A stretch of 35,237 nt of DNA, taken from NCBI GenBank assembly GCA_003245695.1, contig QKCK01000235.1, positions 1 through 35,237 on the forward strand. Reading direction: 5' to 3'. The notes under the pieces were generated by a model, which worked only from the letters and a program-made list of their open reading frames with translations, did not search any database and was not told the DNA's origin. This document shows positions 31,094 through 35,237 of the stretch, piece after piece. A program made the translations under genes and the position numbers. Within the stretch, counting starts at the first letter, position 1; each line of letters starts with the position of its first letter. This DNA comes from Bacteroidota bacterium. GTDB taxonomy: Bacteria; Bacteroidota; Bacteroidia; Bacteroidales; VadinHA17.

Positions 31094-33970
31094 TCACCTC
31101 TGACATAGCTGTCTGTATGGACATGAAAGGCATCGCCGGCTGTAACTTGTCATTACAAATGGCTCCCTCTCAGAAAAGAGTGCTGTCAGGAGATTATTGA
31201 TCTCTTCAGAATAACACTTCATCACCTTTTCATATTCGTCTGCCCGTGGTATCCCCTTGCCAAAATCAGAGAGAAACGAAAGAGGATCAAAACCTGATGA
31301 TGATATCTGTTGTACCCAGTATATGTTTGGTGTAATGACCTCCCCCGGGTTATTTGTCAGGAGAGTGCTACAGTAAAGATGTGTCTGCAATACTGCATCA
31401 TTTCTTTTCTCCTTCTCCTCATTGAACAGATCATCAAGCGTTCCAGGCTTATCCTTGGGTGATCCGGTCTTATAATCGACAACCCTCTTCATGCCAGACA
31501 GAGAGTCAACCCTGTCAACAATACCTCCAACAGCTATTTTCATCCTCTCTCCTGCCACAGGCACATAAAAGTAACTGTAGAACTTCTCCTCCAGGCTGAG
31601 TATGACAAGGTCAGTAAGTGTGCTGTCATAGGTCAGTATCTCGCTTATATAACGCACCAGCACATCAATGATAATCATGCTCTTACCCTTCAGCAGGTTC
31701 TCCTCCTTCCAATGCATCTCCTCTGAAGCTTTTTTGATGACCAGCAGCCGCAGTTCTTCAGTGTCAGCAGCTCTCATCCGGAGATATTCAGGTTCTGCCA
31801 TGACTCCTATTAAAGGCTTGTATAGCTCTTCCATTGAACCATGAAGTATATTTCCAAAGCGTCGCTGATCAATCTCCTTCTCCAGCTTATCCTCCTCGTC
31901 AATGCCACAGACATACCTGAAGTAGAATTTCATCCGGCAGCCAAGCCAGGTATTAAGTGCACTTGGTGATATCAGCTTCGGATCTCCATTGTCATTCACA
32001 CCTGAATATCTTCTCATCAGTGCTGAAATATGCTCCTGACTTTTCTCAATAGCTGCAGGTATTATTGTGCTGCGGCCGACAATGATATTCAGCGACCGGT
32101 ATTGGGGAGAATAGGTGTCATCATATCTCATCTGTATGAGATAGCGACTCATCTCACCGGTACTGATACCCTGTGCTGTTGAGTTATACATAAACCACCC
32201 ATGAAGAGGTTTGCGCAACAACCTGAAGAAATGATACGAATATATTGACTCATGTTCGTTTATTGTTGGCAGACCAAAAGCTCTCCTGATATTGTACGGG
32301 ATAAAGGTGTTTTCATAACTCTGATTAGGGAATATCCCTTCATTCAATGAGAGAAAGATGACATTACGAAACTCCAGGGCCCTGGTCTCAAGAACACCCA
32401 TGATCTGCAGTCCCTTCAGAGGCTCACCTGAGAAAGGCACAATCATGCGTCTGAAGACCCTGTCTATAAGTCTTATGCAGGTATCTGTCTTCAGACTAAT
32501 GTTATATGAGGAGATGAGATTGCGAAGGCGTCCTGCCCCGCCAATGGCATGCCTGAGATATTCCCGGTCAACCTTCATAACATCTGTATCATTCCCTTCA
32601 TTATAAGATGTATCATAGAGGTTGTGAAGGAGAGTTATAAGGTAATCTGGAAAATCTCTTGCCTCTGAGGGTATCATAAAGATTATTCCTGATGACACTC
32701 TCTCTGTCAGATATCTTTGTTCCACCCTCACCATATTCTCTGTGATAATCGCAGCAGCAAGTCTGTCCCCCTCATCACCTGAAAGCATCTTAAAATACTG
32801 ATGTCGCAGAATGGCTAATACATTCTCAGCCCTGAAAAGCCTCTCATCCCCTGCCCCGGAGGCATAACGGGCCAGTGAAAAAAGCTGTCTGAGAAATGAA
32901 TAGAGTGAGGTATATTTGAAGGGATGGCCCATTGTCACATTAGCACCCCTGGCCTCTTCAGGCAATGATGACAGCACCGGCGACAACAACTTCTCGTCGG
33001 CAAGAATGACAGCTGTATCAGCTGCGTCAGAGCCAGGGTTAAAACCTGATTCCATAAGTATCTCAGGAAGCATCTTGGCCTGGGCAGTGTCAGAGGGAGT
33101 ATCTAGTATTATCCATCTGTTCTCACATGAATGATTCTCTTCTTCATCATATTTTGGAAGGTCATTCCCAAATAATCCCAGATTCTCTCTGATAAAGGTA
33201 GCTGCTTTATGATCCTTTTTTCTCATAAAATCATGATCATCATCCCAGTAAAAATGGATGCATCCATGACGGCGCAGAAAAAGAAACAGTTCTTTCTCGC
33301 AGTTATTCAGTGCATTAAGACCGGCGACATGATAGGTGATATTCCCTGTGATAATCAGGTTGTCAGCCATGGCTCTCTCAGCCACCTGACGACATAACAT
33401 ACCTTCCCAGGCACGTCCTTCTGTTGCCAGCGTTCCACTGAAACGCTTATATAAAGGACCCATTAACTGCCATACTGACCTGAAAGCAGTACGTGCTTCG
33501 CTGTCTGTCTCTTCAGGTCTGAAGCTGGTCCAGAAGCTGCGTATTATCTCCACCTGTGCCTCTGTGAGTGTACCGAACTTCTGATCTATCTCCCTGAGAT
33601 CTGATATATTTGAGTATATCTTTTCCGGGTCTGCCAGCCAAAGGTCTATATCATTGAAATCAGAGAGGATAGTCTCACCCCAGCTCCAGAAATCATCAAA
33701 GGGCAAGGGTGTGGATGTAGATCCTGCATATGACCGGTACAGGTCAAAGACCAATGTCTCAGACTCGGTAATTTTTAAATCACTGAATGAGGCAAATAAC
33801 TCAGTAACTGTCATCATCATGGGGGCCCACTGTGGCCTGTCACTCATCCCTGAGAGATATTTTGCCAGATATAACCCTGCCCTGCGGCTTGGCAGGATAA
33901 CAACCTGCCTCTCCATCGTATCACGATGGTTATCATACAGTGTTCTTGCTACTTTCTCAAGAAAATCCAC
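31094..33970 (-). CDS. AddB-like PD-(D/E)XK nuclease/helicase-like protein
   Basis: The Bacteroidota AddB-like protein, a large helicase-nuclease subunit acting in double-strand break processing. I use the GTG at 33970, which gives 958 residues beginning (V)DFLEKVARTLYDNH. It leaves 4 nt after the upstream stop and removes 51 residues that overlap the radical SAM gene. VVILPSRRAGLYLAKYL opens the protein. Later parts include VIFLSLNEGIFPN (a UvrD-like helicase motif) and, at 815-836, the nuclease core GGIVDRVDSLSG...VVDYKTG (D819, D832, K834). One Cys in TWLGCRMKF plus three in CLSCPYRQLC (947-956) could hold the 4Fe-4S cluster known from AddB. No AddA is in the window. Confidence 0.88.
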   Translation of the reverse strand: MDFLEKVARTLYDNHRDTMERQVVILPSRRAGLYLAKYLSGMSDRPQWAPMMMTVTELFASFSDLKITESETLVFDLYRSYAGSTSTPLPFDDFWSWGETILSDFNDIDLWLADPEKIYSNISDLREIDQKFGTLTEAQVEIIRSFWTSFRPEETDSEARTAFRSVWQLMGPLYKRFSGTLATEGRAWEGMLCRQVAERAMADNLIITGNITYHVAGLNALNNCEKELFLFLRRHGCIHFYWDDDHDFMRKKDHKAATFIRENLGLFGNDLPKYDEEENHSCENRWIILDTPSDTAQAKMLPEILMESGFNPGSDAADTAVILADEKLLSPVLSSLPEEARGANVTMGHPFKYTSLYSFLRQLFSLARYASGAGDERLFRAENVLAILRHQYFKMLSGDEGDRLAAAIITENMVRVEQRYLTERVSSGIIFMIPSEARDFPDYLITLLHNLYDTSYNEGNDTDVMKVDREYLRHAIGGAGRLRNLISSYNISLKTDTCIRLIDRVFRRMIVPFSGEPLKGLQIMGVLETRALEFRNVIFLSLNEGIFPNQSYENTFIPYNIRRAFGLPTINEHESIYSYHFFRLLRKPLHGWFMYNSTAQGISTGEMSRYLIQMRYDDTYSPQYRSLNIIVGRSTIIPAAIEKSQEHISALMRRYSGVNDNGDPKLISPSALNTWLGCRMKFYFRYVCGIDEEDKLEKEIDQRRFGNILHGSMEELYKPLIGVMAEPEYLRMRAADTEELRLLVIKKASEEMHWKEENLLKGKSMIIIDVLVRYISEILTYDSTLTDLVILSLEEKFYSYFYVPVAGERMKIAVGGIVDRVDSLSGMKRVVDYKTGSPKDKPGTLDDLFNEEKEKRNDAVLQTHLYCSTLLTNNPGEVITPNIYWVQQISSSGFDPLSFLSDFGKGIPRADEYEKVMKCYSEEINNLLTALFSEREPFVMTSYSRRCLSCPYRQLCQR

Positions 33971-33974
33971 TTTG

Positions 33975-34937
33975 CTAACTGTTAGGTTTATAAAACTTAC
34001 CCTGCCAGGTATCCTGTTCCTCCAGTCTCTTCTCAAAGAGACGCAGGAATTCGTCGGTACGCAGATCCCATAGCCTGGGATCAGCCAGTGTTCTTGGCGG
34101 AGCCTCACTACTGATACGCTCAATCATAATTGCAGGGTTGAGCCTCTCAACAAAAGCCGTCACCAGCTCAAGGTATTCATCTGTGGTGAAGAGATGAAAC
34201 TTAGAAGGATCACTGGCATACTCATCAGCCATGGTTGTCCCCTTGAATATCTGCAGCTGGTGTAACTTCACCGAATGGAGAGGCAACTGCGAGATGACAG
34301 CAGCGCTGTCAATTATATCATCCCTGCTCTCCCCTGGCAGACCCAGGATAAAGTGGGCCCCGGTACGTATACCTCTCTCCGTGGTCTTTGTTACCATCAT
34401 GGCGGCTGTCTCAAAGTCATGCCCTCGGTTTATCCTTTTTAACGTCGTGTTGTATACCGACTCAATGCCATATTCAATTATAAGAAACTTATCCCTGTTC
34501 AGCTCTGCCAGGTAGTCAAGCAACTCATCACTGACGCAGTCAGGACGGGTACCTATCACCAGACCGGTAATACCGGGATATGCCAGTGCCTCCGAGTAGA
34601 GTTCCTTAAGCCTCCCTATACCAGCATATGTGTTCGAATAAGCCTGAAAATAAGCCAGATACCGCTTTGCCCGGCGATACCGTCGCTTATGAAACGGAAT
34701 GCCTTCATCAAGCTGCTGCGTCACACTCTTCTCCGGAGAACAATATGAGGGGTTAAAGGCCTCATTACTGCAATAGGTACATCCACCGCTACCAAGGGTG
34801 CCATCACGGTTGGGACAGGTAAAACCTGCATCCAGGCTTACCTTCTGAACTCTCTCTCCAAAGTATGAACTGAACCATGTAGAGAAAGCATTAAACCGCC
34901 GGTCACTGCCCCAATAATATTTTTTTATTTCATTCAT
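33975..34937 (-). CDS. YhcC-type radical SAM protein (TIGR01212 family)
   Basis: A 320-residue radical SAM protein of the YhcC/TIGR01212 group. The amino terminus RFNAFSTWFSSYFGERVQKVSLDAGF is typical. The Fe-S cysteines are C41, C53 and C56 (FTCPNRDGTLGSGGCTYCSN), spaced more widely than the usual CxxxCxxC, as this family has. YFQAYSNTYA, IGTRPDCVSDELLDYLAEL and ILGLPGESRDDIIDSA follow in order. The product is not characterised well; E. coli YhcC has been linked to GltB-associated functions and tRNA-related roles without firm proof. It is upstream of the AddB-like gene with only 4 nt between them. Confidence 0.9.
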   Translation of the reverse strand: MNEIKKYYWGSDRRFNAFSTWFSSYFGERVQKVSLDAGFTCPNRDGTLGSGGCTYCSNEAFNPSYCSPEKSVTQQLDEGIPFHKRRYRRAKRYLAYFQAYSNTYAGIGRLKELYSEALAYPGITGLVIGTRPDCVSDELLDYLAELNRDKFLIIEYGIESVYNTTLKRINRGHDFETAAMMVTKTTERGIRTGAHFILGLPGESRDDIIDSAAVISQLPLHSVKLHQLQIFKGTTMADEYASDPSKFHLFTTDEYLELVTAFVERLNPAIMIERISSEAPPRTLADPRLWDLRTDEFLRLFEKRLEEQDTWQGKFYKPNS

Positions 34938-35237
34938 CTTATTCTTTCACCTCATGAAGTCAGGAAAAAAGTCAAAAGTCAAACCTGTCCGACGCAGCGT
35001 AGCGAAGGCGGAAGTCGAAAGTTCAAAGTCCAAAGTCGAAAGCTGATGAACGGAGTGACCAAGTCCCGCGGAGCGGGATCTGTAATCACCTGATACTGAC
35101 TAAACGCATCAACGCACCAACGCACCTCACACCTCATCCCTCATCCCTCACGCCTCATCCCTCATCCCTCTCATCTCACCCTCACTTTTATTCCCGTTTC
35201 ACGGGACTTCGTCGCAAAGCTCCTCAGCTTTTGTCTT
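34938..35237. repeat. Intergenic repeat island with hairpins and short tandem repeats
   Basis: No gene is seen in the last 300 bases. They hold 7-bp units of the AAAGTCS type (about 34967-34980 and 35011-35045), broken by a GC-rich block containing GACGCAGCGTAGCGAAGGCG. Two 6-bp hairpins occur: TCCCGC-GGA-GCGGGA at 35064-35078 and TCCCGT-TTC-ACGGGA at 35192-35206. Next to them are three 8-bp ACGCATCA-type units (35104-35127) and several 7-bp CATCCCT units (35135-35169). Confidence 0.85.

Noticed and set aside
33971-34123. Amino-terminal extension of the AddB-like protein in the ORF track
   Set aside because: It lies fully inside the radical SAM gene and does not look like AddB. A GTG at 33970 gives the expected family start.

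Overview
The window looks like chromosomal DNA from a member of the Bacteroidota, probably Bacteroidales or Marinilabiliales. Four things point there. Gene families typical of the phylum are present: a Bacteroidota-style LptD, a GldI-like lipoprotein PPIase, an S46 dipeptidyl-peptidase, and DUF721 next to RecF. Several genes are preceded by the TAnnTTTG -7 element, often with TTG 18-20 nt further upstream. Shine-Dalgarno sequences are almost absent. Many lipoproteins carry short lipoboxes. No rRNA, tRNA, CRISPR array, insertion sequence or prophage was seen.

Layout. 1-5.0 kb: first codons of a RidA-like gene and lptD on the minus strand, divergent from an amidase-MCE protein pair (envelope biogenesis). 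5.0-7.9 kb: an AT-rich control region, then dnaA overlapping a galactokinase gene. 8-11.1 kb: small lipoproteins, a PhnP-like MBL hydrolase, an RsmI-like methyltransferase, a 2H phosphoesterase and an orphan REC-only response regulator. 11.1-11.9 kb: a gene-poor stretch with an 8-bp tandem repeat array and possible gene remnants. 11.9-21.3 kb: an osmolyte/ion cluster made of a bifunctional trehalose-6-phosphate synthase/phosphatase, a KamA-family radical SAM aminomutase with an in-frame amber codon near its expected start, and a three-gene minus-strand operon (cation:proton antiporter, GH15 hydrolase, SLC12-like cotransporter). 21.4-26.4 kb: an S46 peptidase, the nrnA-PPIase-L,D-transpeptidase operon, and ndk. 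26.5-31.1 kb: an unnamed protein with a transglutaminase-like Cys/His core, DUF721 and recF, then a TPR membrane protein and ribH. 31.1-34.9 kb: a YhcC-type radical SAM gene followed by an AddB-like nuclease. 34.9-35.2 kb: a repeat island that shares a repeat unit with the 11.6 kb array.

How the genes fit together. Most of the window is core housekeeping: outer-membrane assembly, replication and repair (dnaA, recF, DUF721, AddB-like), nucleotide turnover (ndk, nrnA) and riboflavin synthesis. The most distinctive block is 11.9-21.3 kb. There, synthesis of trehalose, its possible hydrolysis by GH15, a possible beta-amino-acid aminomutase, and two ion transporters sit together, which suggests an osmotic or ionic homeostasis module. 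The other features that deserve follow-up are the amber codon in the KamA gene, a 14-bp palindrome inside the putative dnaA promoter, the uncharacterised transglutaminase-like protein at 26.5 kb, and the dispersed ACGCATCA repeats.
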